A DNA stretch of 13,362 bases from an uncultured Collinsella sp. (GTDB lineage Bacteria; Actinomycetota; Coriobacteriia; Coriobacteriales; Coriobacteriaceae), in NCBI GenBank assembly GCA_900553345.1, contig USDE01000015.1, positions 1 to 13,362 of the forward strand. Direction: 5' to 3'. Both the position numbers and the translations under genes were made by a program. How positions within the stretch are numbered: position 1 is the stretch's first letter; the number at the start of each line of letters is the position of its first letter. Positions 1 through 7,028 of this stretch are shown here, piece by piece. The notes beneath the pieces are model-generated. The model did no database searches, had not been told where the DNA came from, and saw nothing but the letters and a program-made list of their open reading frames with translations.

Positions 1-548
1 TGCACGCCCGCCATGCGCGAGAGGCGCTCGATAAGGCAGAGCGTCTGACCGCCGCGGTCGTCGCGCATGAGCGAGTGAACCTCGTCGATAACCACATAGC
101 GCAGGTCGCAGAACATACGAGGGATTGCCATGTGCTTATGGATCAGGAGCGCCTCGAGCGACTCGGGCGTAATCTGCAAGATACCGCTCGGTTTTTTGAT
201 GAGCTTAGCCTTGTGCGACTGCGAAACATCGCCATGCCAGTGCCAGACGGGGATATCGGCCTCTTCGCACAGGTCGTTGAGGCGGACGAACTGATCATTG
301 ATGAGTGCCTTGAGGGGGCCGATGTAGAGGGCGCCAACGCTCGCGGGCGGGTTCTCCCAAAACTCGGTCAGGATGGGAAAGAAGGCTGCCTCGGTTTTGC
401 CGGAAGCCGTGGATGCCGTCAGGAGCACATTGTCCTGAGTGTTAAAGATGGCATCTGCCGCCGCAACCTGGATGGAGCGTAGACTCTCCCAATCGTGGGA
501 GTAGATGAAGTCTTGGATAAACGGGGCGTAGCGGTCAAAGGCGTTCAC
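1..548 (-). CDS. Lhr/BrxHI-like DEAD/DEAH-box (DEVH) superfamily 2 helicase, N-terminal part
   Basis: The reverse strand reads open from a GTG at 548 to the window edge, giving 182 residues of the N-terminal RecA-like domain. The GTG follows AAAGGAGG by 4 nt. Visible SF2 helicase motifs, in order: a Q-like stretch IQVAAADAI (26-34), motif I TASTASGKTEAA (45-56), motif Ia GPLKAL (78-83), motif Ib ITPESLEALL (126-135), and motif II DEVH (155-158). DRGGQ follows at about 164-168, like the RGxQ seen after motif II in Lhr-type helicases. The family unwinds or remodels DNA or RNA using ATP. The second RecA domain lies outside the window. It is the third gene of the TerB protein-ATPase-helicase unit, 116 bp after the ATPase gene. 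BrxHI of type 2 BREX, which also pairs with a DUF2791 ATPase (BrxD), is the closest named analogue I can offer. Helicase identity is firm; the subfamily is inferred. Confidence 0.93.
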   Translation of the reverse strand, partial: MNAFDRYAPFIQDFIYSHDWESLRSIQVAAADAIFNTQDNVLLTASTASGKTEAAFFPILTEFWENPPASVGALYIGPLKALINDQFVRLNDLCEEADIPVWHWHGDVSQSHKAKLIKKPSGILQITPESLEALLIHKHMAIPRMFCDLRYVVIDEVHSLMRDDRGGQTLCLIERLSRMAGV

Positions 549-631
549 GGGGCCTCCTTTCAAAAACGAATCTCTCAACGCGGTGGGCAGTGGCTTGCTG
601 CATTACTGCCTCGACGTTTGCCCAGATAAAG

Positions 632-664
632 CCTGCCAAAATAAACCTGTCCCTTTTTGGCAGG
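632..664 (-). repeat. Perfect inverted repeat directly after the ATPase stop codon
   Basis: CCTGCCAAAA (632-641) and TTTTGGCAGG (655-664) are exact reverse complements around a 13-nt loop that carries AACCTGTCCC. On the minus strand the stem begins immediately after the TAA stop of the ATPase gene. It could act as a transcript-stabilising or attenuating hairpin between the ATPase and helicase genes. It is not followed by a clear run of U on the minus strand, so it is not a classical terminator. The loop plus stem has the look of short interspersed palindromes, but only one copy is visible here. Confidence 0.7.
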
Positions 665-1969
665 TTAGATGGTGAATTCGGCGAAATTGCGGTCGCCGCT
701 TGCGGTGCCGGTGTCGCCTGTTGCTGTTGCCGGCGCCAGCGCGTCGCCGCCGACGCTTTGCAGTAGCTCGGCCACGTTGGCGTCGGGGTTTTGGCATAGG
801 ATGTCGAGCAGCTCGATAAAGTCACGAATGACCTCACGCGGCGTCAGATGCGTGTCGGCTCCCACGCGGCCAAACTCAATCTTGAGGAAGTCCACCAAGT
901 CGTTCTCGGTAAGCGTGGGCGTCCAGCCAAAGTAGCCGGCATGGATCTGCATGAGTTTTTCGATGAGCACCAGCAGCTCCTCGTAGGTGAGTGGCTGCAG
1001 ACGGATGATGGGCGCGAGCATGTCCTTAAGGTCCTCGCGCGCAAAGCGGCCCTGAGCGAGTCGGCTGCGCAGGGCCTCGTAGGAGAACACACCGCGGCGC
1101 CGGTCTTCGATGGAGGTTGGCGTGCCGCCCATGATCATGCCCAGGTACTGCGCCTTGCCCTGGAGCGTGTCGTTGTACATGGTTAGGATCTTCTCGTAGT
1201 TGTATTGGCGCGTGATGGCGTTGGGAATCTTATACAGATTCACGAGCTCGTCGATGAGCACCAGCATGCCCTTGTAGCCGCCGCAGACCAAAAAGCGCGC
1301 AATGAGCTTAACGTAGTCGTACCAGTCGTCATCGCTGATGATGGTCGAGGAGCCCAGCTCGGCGCGTGCCTCACTCTTGGTGCGGTACTCGCCGCGAATC
1401 CATTTGGTCACGCGGCTCATAGCTTCTTCGTCGCCCTCGGATACGGCCGCGCGGTAGCGGCGGAGCATACGGGCGAAGTCGAAGCCGTGGACCATTTCCT
1501 CGAGCGGGGCCAGTTGGGCATTGACGGCAGACTCATCGGCATCGGCACACGAGGCGACCCAGCGATCGAGGATTAGGTTGAGCGCACCGCCCTCGGGGCG
1601 CGTTTTAGTCGATATGTTGCGGATGAGCTCGCGGTAGGTGGCAAGGCCCTGCCCCTGGCCGCCCTGTAGGCGGCGCTCGGGTGACAGGTCGGCATCGGCG
1701 ACGACGAATCCCTCGCCCATGGCGTGCGTGCGGATGGTCTGGAGCAAAAAGCTCTTGCCGGCTCCGTAGCGACCGACCAGAAAGCGGAAGCTCGCGCCGC
1801 CGTCGGCGATGAGACTCAGGTCGGTGAGCAGGGCGCGGATTTCGACCTCGCGCCCTACGGTGATGTAGGGAAGGCCGATGCGCGGGACCACGCCGCCCTT
1901 GAGCGAGTTGAGAATGACGGCGGCGACGCGCTTGGGCACGCGGGGTGCTGCGGATGCGGTATCACTCAT
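665..1969 (-). CDS. DUF2791/BrxD-like P-loop ATPase
   Basis: This 434-aa protein is an AAA-like ATP-binding protein of the DUF2791 (BrxD-like) type. Walker A is GRYGAGKS (66-73), and Walker B is LVLIDE (236-241), with a hydrophobic strand leading into the acidic pair. A GMIMGGTP stretch at 277-284 followed by EDRRRG fits the sensor region. The N-terminal GGVVPRIGLPYITVGRE (25-41) is a lead-in of the kind I associate with this family. The C-terminal third is helical (EELLVLIEKL, REVIRDFIELLDIL) and ends in an Ala/Thr/Gly-rich tail. The ATG start overlaps the end of the upstream TerB-domain gene by 8 bp, which implies translational coupling; GAGAGGAT lies upstream as ribosome site. In BREX type 2 the homologue BrxD pairs with the helicase BrxHI, and the same pairing appears here without other BREX genes. 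The protein probably powers or loads the partner helicase; that role is inferred. Confidence 0.88.
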   Translation of the reverse strand: MSDTASAAPRVPKRVAAVILNSLKGGVVPRIGLPYITVGREVEIRALLTDLSLIADGGASFRFLVGRYGAGKSFLLQTIRTHAMGEGFVVADADLSPERRLQGGQGQGLATYRELIRNISTKTRPEGGALNLILDRWVASCADADESAVNAQLAPLEEMVHGFDFARMLRRYRAAVSEGDEEAMSRVTKWIRGEYRTKSEARAELGSSTIISDDDWYDYVKLIARFLVCGGYKGMLVLIDELVNLYKIPNAITRQYNYEKILTMYNDTLQGKAQYLGMIMGGTPTSIEDRRRGVFSYEALRSRLAQGRFAREDLKDMLAPIIRLQPLTYEELLVLIEKLMQIHAGYFGWTPTLTENDLVDFLKIEFGRVGADTHLTPREVIRDFIELLDILCQNPDANVAELLQSVGGDALAPATATGDTGTASGDRNFAEFTI

Positions 1970-3722
1970 AGTCTAGGTATCCTCTCACGTCTGCTTCGTA
2001 GTCCTCGATAATTTGCGGTCCTGCCGCGCCAAATTCAATTACGGTGTCACCCACCAGGTCAAAGAGCGCCTCGTTGATGCTATCGACGAGCATGTCCTCG
2101 CTCTGGCCCGAGTGCGCCACTGCCGATGTCGCTTGCGCTGCGTTCTGCTCGAGCAGTGCGCGCAGATACGCGGTTGCGGCGGGTGCGAGTTCGCTCGTGG
2201 CGTCAGCGGGCGCAGCAGCTGCGAACACGGGCGTCGGTGCGAGGAGCGGTGCCACGACGCCAAACTCTTCGGTGGAGACAGTCGGCTCGTCGGGTTCGTC
2301 TTGCCGTGTGGCCATCTCGCCAGGTCCGGCGGACATGCTGGGCGTAGACTCGGTGTTCGGTTGCTCGATAAGCGTCGCCTCGGCTTCCATAGGCACATCA
2401 TCCTCGCGCTCCTCATCAATCAAAAGCGCTTCACGCGTTTGCGCGGCGGCGCTCCGAATGTGCCCCAGCTGACTCAAATCGATATCGATCTTGACAGGCT
2501 GGTGCGCGGCGTCCCACGAAAGCCATGCCACGATCTCGTCATCGATGATCTTGGCCAGATATTTGGGGACCTTCTCCTCCTTTAGGGGATGGGTGGGGTC
2601 TAGGGCCAGGCGCAGGCGTTGGTCGCAGGCGCGCATCATCTCACCGAGCTTGCTACTTTTTTGTCTGCTGCCGTGGATGCGCATGCATTCCCAAAAGCCA
2701 TTTTGGCAGCGATAGATGTGAATGGGGTCCAGGCGATATTCGCAGTCCTCGTGGCGCTCGGGCGCAAAGAACACGGCCGAGGCAAACATGGTGTAGGGCA
2801 TGGCCGTCTCCTCCCCAAACAAGCTCGCTACGATGCCGGTCTTTCGGTGCGTGTCATAGTAGCGCGCCATACGGACATACACGGCGCATGCCACGTGGCG
2901 CAGGTCGCGATGGTGGGAACGGTCGAGCCGTGAGTTATTCAGGTTGTACGTGGAGAGGGCGTTTATAGCGGTCATGAGTCGCTCCTCGCCTGCCTCGTCG
3001 GGCGGAAGGGGGAGCGTGGGCTCGGAGGTCTTGCGACGCGCAGGCGCCAGGTCTGACGGCGTTGGCGCGGGCGCAAGGTCTCGCGCCGCACGCCGCAGCT
3101 CGATAAGGGCGTTATCGAACATGACGGTTTTAGAGTCGCGAAGCAGCTTGGGGTCGAGTCCGTGGAACACGGCGTAGTCCTGCAGCCACACGCGTGCGAA
3201 CCGGTCGATGCCGGGTTCAAAGGCGCGATAGGCATCCCAAAAGGCCTTGATTTTGTTAAAACCATCGAGTGGGTCATCTACGCCAATGCCGCAGATCAGC
3301 TCATAGAGATACAGAAAGGCAAAGGACGTAGACGTTTCCTCGACGGTTCCGCGGCGCACTTGGGTGCGCCAGGTAAAATAGCCGCGCAGCTGCCGATCGC
3401 TCATGGCGTTATAGGTGGGAAAGTACGACTTGAATGTGCCGTTGTAGGGACAGTCGTCCTCAAAGTCGGCCATCAGCAGGCCTTGGCGGTAGAAAAGCTC
3501 GGCTTCCGAAAGCCAACGTCCCGCGCCACCCTTGGGGTCTTCTTGCCAACGCGATATCTCACGCATTTTGCGGTACTGGTCAGGAAGGAAGTTCTGCATC
3601 TGACGACCGGTTTTGAGAATCGGCTCGTCAGCATAGACTTCGTTTGAGAAGCGAGCAGACTGATGGGTCCGGGCCTCGGCCATAATGCGCTCGATGAGCA
3701 TCTTGATGTCCTGGTCGGCCAC
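1962..3722 (-). CDS. TerB_N/TerB_C domain protein
   Basis: The 586-aa product starts at a GTG preceded by GGAGAGGAG. Residues about 42-215 fit the TerB_N domain: MSDRQLRGYFTWRTQVRRG (107-125), then FAFLYLYELI and a WLQDY helix (179-183). A middle region (245-420) contains YRLDPIHIYRCQNGFWECM (329-347). Residues about 435-540 are a low-complexity, acidic and Ala/Pro-rich linker. The final 45 residues (INEALFDLVGDTVIEF, IIEDYEADVRGYL) match the end of a TerB_C domain. TerB-family domains come from tellurite/stress-response systems and are thought to act as scaffolds or sensors; versions linked to helicases are associated with DNA processing. No catalytic motif is visible. It is the first gene of the unit, behind a LexA-box promoter, and overlaps the ATPase gene by 8 bp. 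I infer a scaffold or target-recognition subunit. Confidence 0.85.
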   Translation of the reverse strand: MADQDIKMLIERIMAEARTHQSARFSNEVYADEPILKTGRQMQNFLPDQYRKMREISRWQEDPKGGAGRWLSEAELFYRQGLLMADFEDDCPYNGTFKSYFPTYNAMSDRQLRGYFTWRTQVRRGTVEETSTSFAFLYLYELICGIGVDDPLDGFNKIKAFWDAYRAFEPGIDRFARVWLQDYAVFHGLDPKLLRDSKTVMFDNALIELRRAARDLAPAPTPSDLAPARRKTSEPTLPLPPDEAGEERLMTAINALSTYNLNNSRLDRSHHRDLRHVACAVYVRMARYYDTHRKTGIVASLFGEETAMPYTMFASAVFFAPERHEDCEYRLDPIHIYRCQNGFWECMRIHGSRQKSSKLGEMMRACDQRLRLALDPTHPLKEEKVPKYLAKIIDDEIVAWLSWDAAHQPVKIDIDLSQLGHIRSAAAQTREALLIDEEREDDVPMEAEATLIEQPNTESTPSMSAGPGEMATRQDEPDEPTVSTEEFGVVAPLLAPTPVFAAAAPADATSELAPAATAYLRALLEQNAAQATSAVAHSGQSEDMLVDSINEALFDLVGDTVIEFGAAGPQIIEDYEADVRGYLDYE

Positions 3723-3759
3723 CGTTTCTCCTCTCCTAACGCAGCTTCGGTGACCTCAT

Positions 3760-3789
3760 ATCATAGCACAGCATCAAACAGGTGTTCGA
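3760..3789 (-). promoter_or_regulatory. Putative promoter of the TerB-ATPase-helicase operon
   Basis: On the minus strand a good -10 hexamer TATGAT (3765-3760) lies 18 nt from a weak -35 TCGAAC (3789-3784). The start of transcription would fall near 3753, leaving a leader of about 30 nt before the GTG at 3722. The weak -35 half is embedded in the LexA-like palindrome. Confidence 0.55.
3774..3789 (-). promoter_or_regulatory. LexA (SOS) box
   Basis: The minus strand reads TCGAACACCTGTTTGA. It matches the actinobacterial SOS consensus TCGAAC-N4-GTTCGA at 11 of the 12 fixed positions, and matches the Bacillus-type CGAAC-N4-GTTYG at all fixed bases outside the spacer. The site covers the -35 and most of the spacer of the putative promoter, the expected place for repression by LexA. 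The consensus is established knowledge; LexA regulation here is inferred. Confidence 0.7.
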
Positions 3790-3810
3790 GATACCGCTAC
3801 GTAGATAGAT

Positions 3811-4527
3811 TTAGAACAGGAGGGCGTAGATGACGGCTATGACAACGGAGGGGAGCATATTGGCCGTGCGGAAGGTCTGAGGACGGATGAGGTTGACGCC
3901 GACGCAGAAGATGAGTATAGAGCCCACGAGCGATAGACTGTCGAGGGCGGCGGCGGTCATGATGGGGGAGAGCGCGCCGGCAAACAGCGTAATCGTTCCC
4001 TGGAATACGGCAACGGGCAGGGCGGAGAAGATGCAGCCGCGGCCGAGCGAAGCCGTCATGGTGCAGACGATGATGCAGTCCAACGCGCCCTTGAGGGCAA
4101 GCGTGGACCAGTCGCCGAGCAAGCCGTCTTGGATTGATCCCACGATAGCCATGGCACCGATGCAGACGGTCAGCGATGTCGAGACAAAGGCATTGGTGAA
4201 CTCGTTGTCTCCCTCGCTGCCGGTTTTGCGCTTGAGCCATTCGCCCAGGTTTTCGATGCCGGCTTCCAGGTTAACGGCCTCGCCGATGAGCGAGCCGAGG
4301 GCAAACGAGACGATGAGCATGGTGGTGCCGGTGGTCTCCAGCGCTTTCCCGTCAATGACGAGCATCTTTTGCATGGTGCCGCCCAGTCCGATAAACAAAA
4401 CGCACAGCCCCGACGCCTTCATGAGCGTGTCTTGGATGCGGGGTGTGATAAAGCGTCCGCCTATAAGGCCCAGCAGTCCGCCCGCAATCAAAAGTGCGAC
4501 GTTGATGACCGTTCCCAAACCCGGCAT
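3811..4527 (-). CDS. DUF554 family integral membrane protein
   Basis: The 238-aa product is almost entirely hydrophobic helices, with about seven membrane segments. It opens with MPGLGTVINVALLIAGGLLG, very like the N terminus of DUF554 (YdfK-type) proteins, and contains GLGGTMQKML and glycine-rich helices typical of them. The family is widespread and membrane-located; its transport or other activity is not established. I chose the ATG at 4527 because GGAGGG lies just upstream and the family starts here. Upstream in-frame ATGs (4539, 4596) would add a cysteine-bearing non-family tail. The gene lies 118 bp after the cysteine-rich protein gene and 88 bp before the SOS-box operon, all on one strand. 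It may be read from the surface-protein operon or from its own promoter in 4528-4645; I see no convincing promoter or terminator there. Confidence 0.9.
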   Translation of the reverse strand: MPGLGTVINVALLIAGGLLGLIGGRFITPRIQDTLMKASGLCVLFIGLGGTMQKMLVIDGKALETTGTTMLIVSFALGSLIGEAVNLEAGIENLGEWLKRKTGSEGDNEFTNAFVSTSLTVCIGAMAIVGSIQDGLLGDWSTLALKGALDCIIVCTMTASLGRGCIFSALPVAVFQGTITLFAGALSPIMTAAALDSLSLVGSILIFCVGVNLIRPQTFRTANMLPSVVIAVIYALLF

Positions 4528-4530
4528 GAA

Positions 4531-4536
4531 CCCTCC
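4531..4536 (-). promoter_or_regulatory. Ribosome binding site deciding the DUF554 start
   Basis: GGAGGG on the minus strand lies 3 nt before the ATG at 4527 (GGGAGG is 4 nt away), a spacing similar to that of the helicase gene. It falls within the coding frame if the upstream ATG at 4539 were used, which argues for the downstream start. Confidence 0.5.
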
Positions 4537-4645
4537 CATATTGATGCCAACCTGGCAATCGTAGCAGAACGGGCTGCAGGGTGCGTCACGCCTCATCCTA
4601 TACGTTATATAAGTGGTATTAATGACGGCATTTGGTGCCCGAGCC

Positions 4646-6058
4646 TCAGCCTCCCATCACGACATAGGGGCTGTAATCGAAGCACAGCGTCATGAGTCGC
4701 TGCGGGGACTCAATGGCCGCGGCGATGATATCGGCATCTCGAGCTCGGTCAAATCCCACGAGCTCAATTTGATACGAGACGTCTTCCATTTTATGGAGTA
4801 TCCGGTTATTCAGGAGATTCTCACCGTCGAATTCCTCGGTTTTGCCTCCGTCCGAGGTTACGGCATACAGGTGCAGTTTTGCGGTGGTCGCAGGGTCGGC
4901 GACCGTGAGGTTGTCGATTTGGTTGGCCGTGCCCTTTGCCCCAAGCAAGGTGAGCAAGGTGGGGGCTACGACCTCGCCCGATGGCAGAAAAACAACTTCG
5001 ACGGTTTTAGGGAATGCGATAATGGCTGCTTTGCGGACGGGCTTATCGGCAGCGGTGACCTCAATGCTCGCGGCGTCGACGGTTTCCGTGCGGTCGAGCG
5101 CGACCATCATGCAACAATTGCCCTCGTCGATGTCTGCCGGCATGGGACACCCCAAGTTTTCGCCAGCTTGCGTGCCGCCCACTGCGGTGGCTGTTTCGCT
5201 TGGCTCGCTGAAAGTGGCTGAAGGACCGCTCGATGGCGGTGTTATGCCGCCTGGTGCGCCATTGTCCCCAGGCGCTATTTCACCGCTGCTCTCGCTGGAG
5301 TCGCTTGCGATGTCACCTGTCGAGGGGGCGAGTCCGACCGCTCCTACTCCGCTCCATTCCATCTCGAGGAGCGCCGGATCGACAAGGACGTGATGCACAT
5401 CTTGCGTTTCGGTACTGATATCGACAGGACCGGGATCTGCCCCTCGCGTCAGGCTGAGCGATCCGGTCCGCTGTTTGCCCCGAATCTCCTGGCTTTCTGT
5501 GCCGCTCGCGTAGAACATTAGAGCGATCTCGCCATTTGCCGTGGCGTCGGTGCCCGCCTTGGTCATTTTCAGCGATGCGGTGAATGAGATAGCGGGCTGC
5601 GTGCCATCGGCGCTCGAGGGGACGCAGCCCAGGCATACACCCCCTCCGTTTTCGAAAAACGTGCTGTCGAAGGCGACTGTTGCCCCGTCCGCCGAGTCAT
5701 CGGACAGGGTGATGTCGAGGCACAGCTCCACGTCGCAGGAATCGCCATCGGCATCAGTTGCAGCTGCGCGCCATGTGCAGATAACGCATCCCGTTAGGGG
5801 GCCGTCCGCTGTGCTCGAGTGCTCGGTATCCACGACTATCGAGCTGTTCGTGCAGCGACGGAGGCACCCCGAGGCCGAAATGCTTGCCTGCGCAAGCGAG
5901 AAGCGTTGGCGCGCGATGGTGCTCATCTGGTTTGTGGCGAGACAGTTGACGGCAGGTAAGGGGGCGTCCACGGCGGGTGTCGCTAGAGCGGCAACGGGCA
6001 TGCCGGTGGCAAGCGCACTACAGAGCGCGGCAACGGGCAAAAGGTTCTTTGATGCCAT
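4646..6058 (-). CDS. Secreted cysteine-rich surface protein, function unknown
   Basis: The 470-aa product begins with a signal peptide; cleavage is likely after ALA at 24-26. Thirteen cysteines follow, many in close pairs: GCLRRC (64-69), CVIC (91-94), C108/C113, CLGC (142-145), C304, and NCC (314-316). The spacing suggests disulfides or metal or cofactor binding, but no CxxCH heme motif is present. Residues 246-300 form a Ser/Pro/Gly-rich linker between two predicted beta-rich halves. There is no LPxTG, and the C terminus (CFDYSPYVVMGG) lacks a hydrophobic anchor, so it is either released or held by partners. The ATG has AAGGAG 5 nt upstream and follows the 85-aa gene by 41 bp, so the two are probably co-transcribed. 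I do not recognise a named family. The acidic, disulfide-rich make-up fits an exported adhesin or envelope component. Confidence 0.82.
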   Translation of the reverse strand: MASKNLLPVAALCSALATGMPVAALATPAVDAPLPAVNCLATNQMSTIARQRFSLAQASISASGCLRRCTNSSIVVDTEHSSTADGPLTGCVICTWRAAATDADGDSCDVELCLDITLSDDSADGATVAFDSTFFENGGGVCLGCVPSSADGTQPAISFTASLKMTKAGTDATANGEIALMFYASGTESQEIRGKQRTGSLSLTRGADPGPVDISTETQDVHHVLVDPALLEMEWSGVGAVGLAPSTGDIASDSSESSGEIAPGDNGAPGGITPPSSGPSATFSEPSETATAVGGTQAGENLGCPMPADIDEGNCCMMVALDRTETVDAASIEVTAADKPVRKAAIIAFPKTVEVVFLPSGEVVAPTLLTLLGAKGTANQIDNLTVADPATTAKLHLYAVTSDGGKTEEFDGENLLNNRILHKMEDVSYQIELVGFDRARDADIIAAAIESPQRLMTLCFDYSPYVVMGG

Positions 6059-6099
6059 GGGTTCTCCTTACCTATGCTGGACGGTCTCGATTCGTGTGG

Positions 6100-6357
6100 C
6101 TACCGGCTGCGTTTGATGTGCAGGCCAAGGCCGATGGCGCTAGCGCCTGCCGTGGCGATTCCTGCTGCCAGGAGCTGTCGCGTGTCGCTCGTTTGCGCGA
6201 GGGGTTCATGTTGGCCACTGCGTTCGAGTTCCGATAGATCGACAGTTACCTGCGTGGCAGCCTGCGCCTGCTCTTGTTGGGCAAAGGCGGCGATCGGGGC
6301 AAACGTTGCAACGCCGATGATGACGGCAAGGACAATTGCCTTAGGCCGTGTGCGCAC
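6100..6357 (-). CDS. Small exported protein with a sortase-like C-terminal tail (LAQTS)
   Basis: The 85-aa product has a hydrophobic N-terminal signal (cleavage likely after AFA, residue 26), a short Gln/acidic extracellular stretch, then LAQTSD (53-58), a hydrophobic helix (62-78) and a basic tail HIKRSR. This is the layout of a cell-wall sorting signal. The motif differs from LPxTG: LAxTG is used by class E actinobacterial sortases, and here Gly is replaced by Ser. It could be a variant substrate or simply a bitopic membrane protein. The GTG start overlaps the end of the secreted-protein gene by 17 bp and has only a weak ribosome site, so coupling to upstream translation is likely. No sortase gene lies in the window. 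Confidence 0.7.
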   Translation of the reverse strand: MRTRPKAIVLAVIIGVATFAPIAAFAQQEQAQAATQVTVDLSELERSGQHEPLAQTSDTRQLLAAGIATAGASAIGLGLHIKRSR

Positions 6358-6940
6358 CGGGCTCGACCGTCCACGTAATGGTTGCGACCTGGTCGCCCGT
6401 GCCGGTCACATGGAAGATGTCTCGCGTGACGCGGGCGACAGTGCCGCTCGTCTTAAGCTTAATCTTGTCCGTACCATCGGCGATGCCCTGGTAGCCCATG
6501 TCGAAGGATGCATTTTTGGAAAGGTCGAGGCCCGCTTCCTGCGTCGCGGCGTGGGCGTCTTGGAGTGCCTTGTCTGGGCCGACCTTAAAATCGATGGAGT
6601 TCTGGGCGGTCCCCGTCTTGGCGTCGGCGACGATGCTCCAGGACTTCTGGGCGGCAATCTTCATGTTGGTAACGTGGATGCCATAGGCCGAAAGATTGTC
6701 GATGGTGGTTGTATTCTCGGAAGGGCCCTGGAGCGTGCCGTCTGCCTTAGCGACGAACGGAATGACGGTCGGGGCTTTGAACTTGATGTTGTCGATTTCG
6801 GTCCTGATGGTCACGTTGGTGGTTCCAGTGCGTCCCTCCGCCAGGGCGGTGGTCGGCGCGGCGCCCATTGCGAGTGCGAGCGCCAGCCCTGCGCCCACGA
6901 CGAGCACCCTGGCCCCATTCAAGTTCCTGGTGATGTCCAT
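6341..6940 (-). CDS. Secreted beta-sandwich surface protein (WxL/CalY-like style)
   Basis: The 199-aa product has a signal peptide (cleavage likely after ALA, residue 34). The mature part is beta-rich: VTIRTEIDNIKFKAPTVIPF (43-62), KADGT and then TIDNLSAYGIHVTNMKI (79-95). Exported proteins of Coriobacteriia and Clostridia often carry a domain with this IPF-KADGT-IDN-I-V pattern. It ends with VATITWTVEP and has no anchor. AAAGGAA precedes the ATG. The next gene overlaps its end by 17 bp. It may be the major structural or adhesive subunit of the cluster, with the anchored 169-aa and 85-aa proteins as partners; that role is inferred. Family resemblance is from pattern memory, not a search. Confidence 0.78.
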   Translation of the reverse strand: MDITRNLNGARVLVVGAGLALALAMGAAPTTALAEGRTGTTNVTIRTEIDNIKFKAPTVIPFVAKADGTLQGPSENTTTIDNLSAYGIHVTNMKIAAQKSWSIVADAKTGTAQNSIDFKVGPDKALQDAHAATQEAGLDLSKNASFDMGYQGIADGTDKIKLKTSGTVARVTRDIFHVTGTGDQVATITWTVEPGAHTA

Positions 6941-6959
6941 AATCGTTCCTTTCTATTCG

Positions 6960-6978
6960 TCACGGACCGTTTCCGTGA
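6960..6978 (-). other. Stem-loop in the leader of the secreted-protein gene
   Basis: TCACGGA (6960-6966) and TCCGTGA (6972-6978) are perfect complements around a 5-nt loop. On the minus strand the hairpin lies between the 169-aa gene and the 199-aa gene, about 20 nt before the ATG. It could set relative expression through RNA processing or attenuation. No U tract follows. Confidence 0.5.
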
Positions 6979-7028
6979 GGGTTAGACGAAAGCGGCACGG
7001 GTGCGCATTTTCATAACAGGTGGCAGGT

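Noticed and set aside
75..482. Plus-strand 135-codon open frame
   Set aside because: It lies antisense to the helicase gene, whose reverse-strand frame shows clear motifs I, Ia, Ib and II; the plus-strand product has no recognisable features.
535..837. Minus-strand 100-codon frame covering the ATPase-helicase junction
   Set aside because: It is out of frame with both genes, overlaps the ATPase coding end for over 170 bp and translates the stem-loop; no independent support.
3797..3804. CTACGTAG palindrome as terminator of the DUF554 gene
   Set aside because: It is only 8 bp with no loop and no U tract, so it cannot form a useful terminator hairpin.
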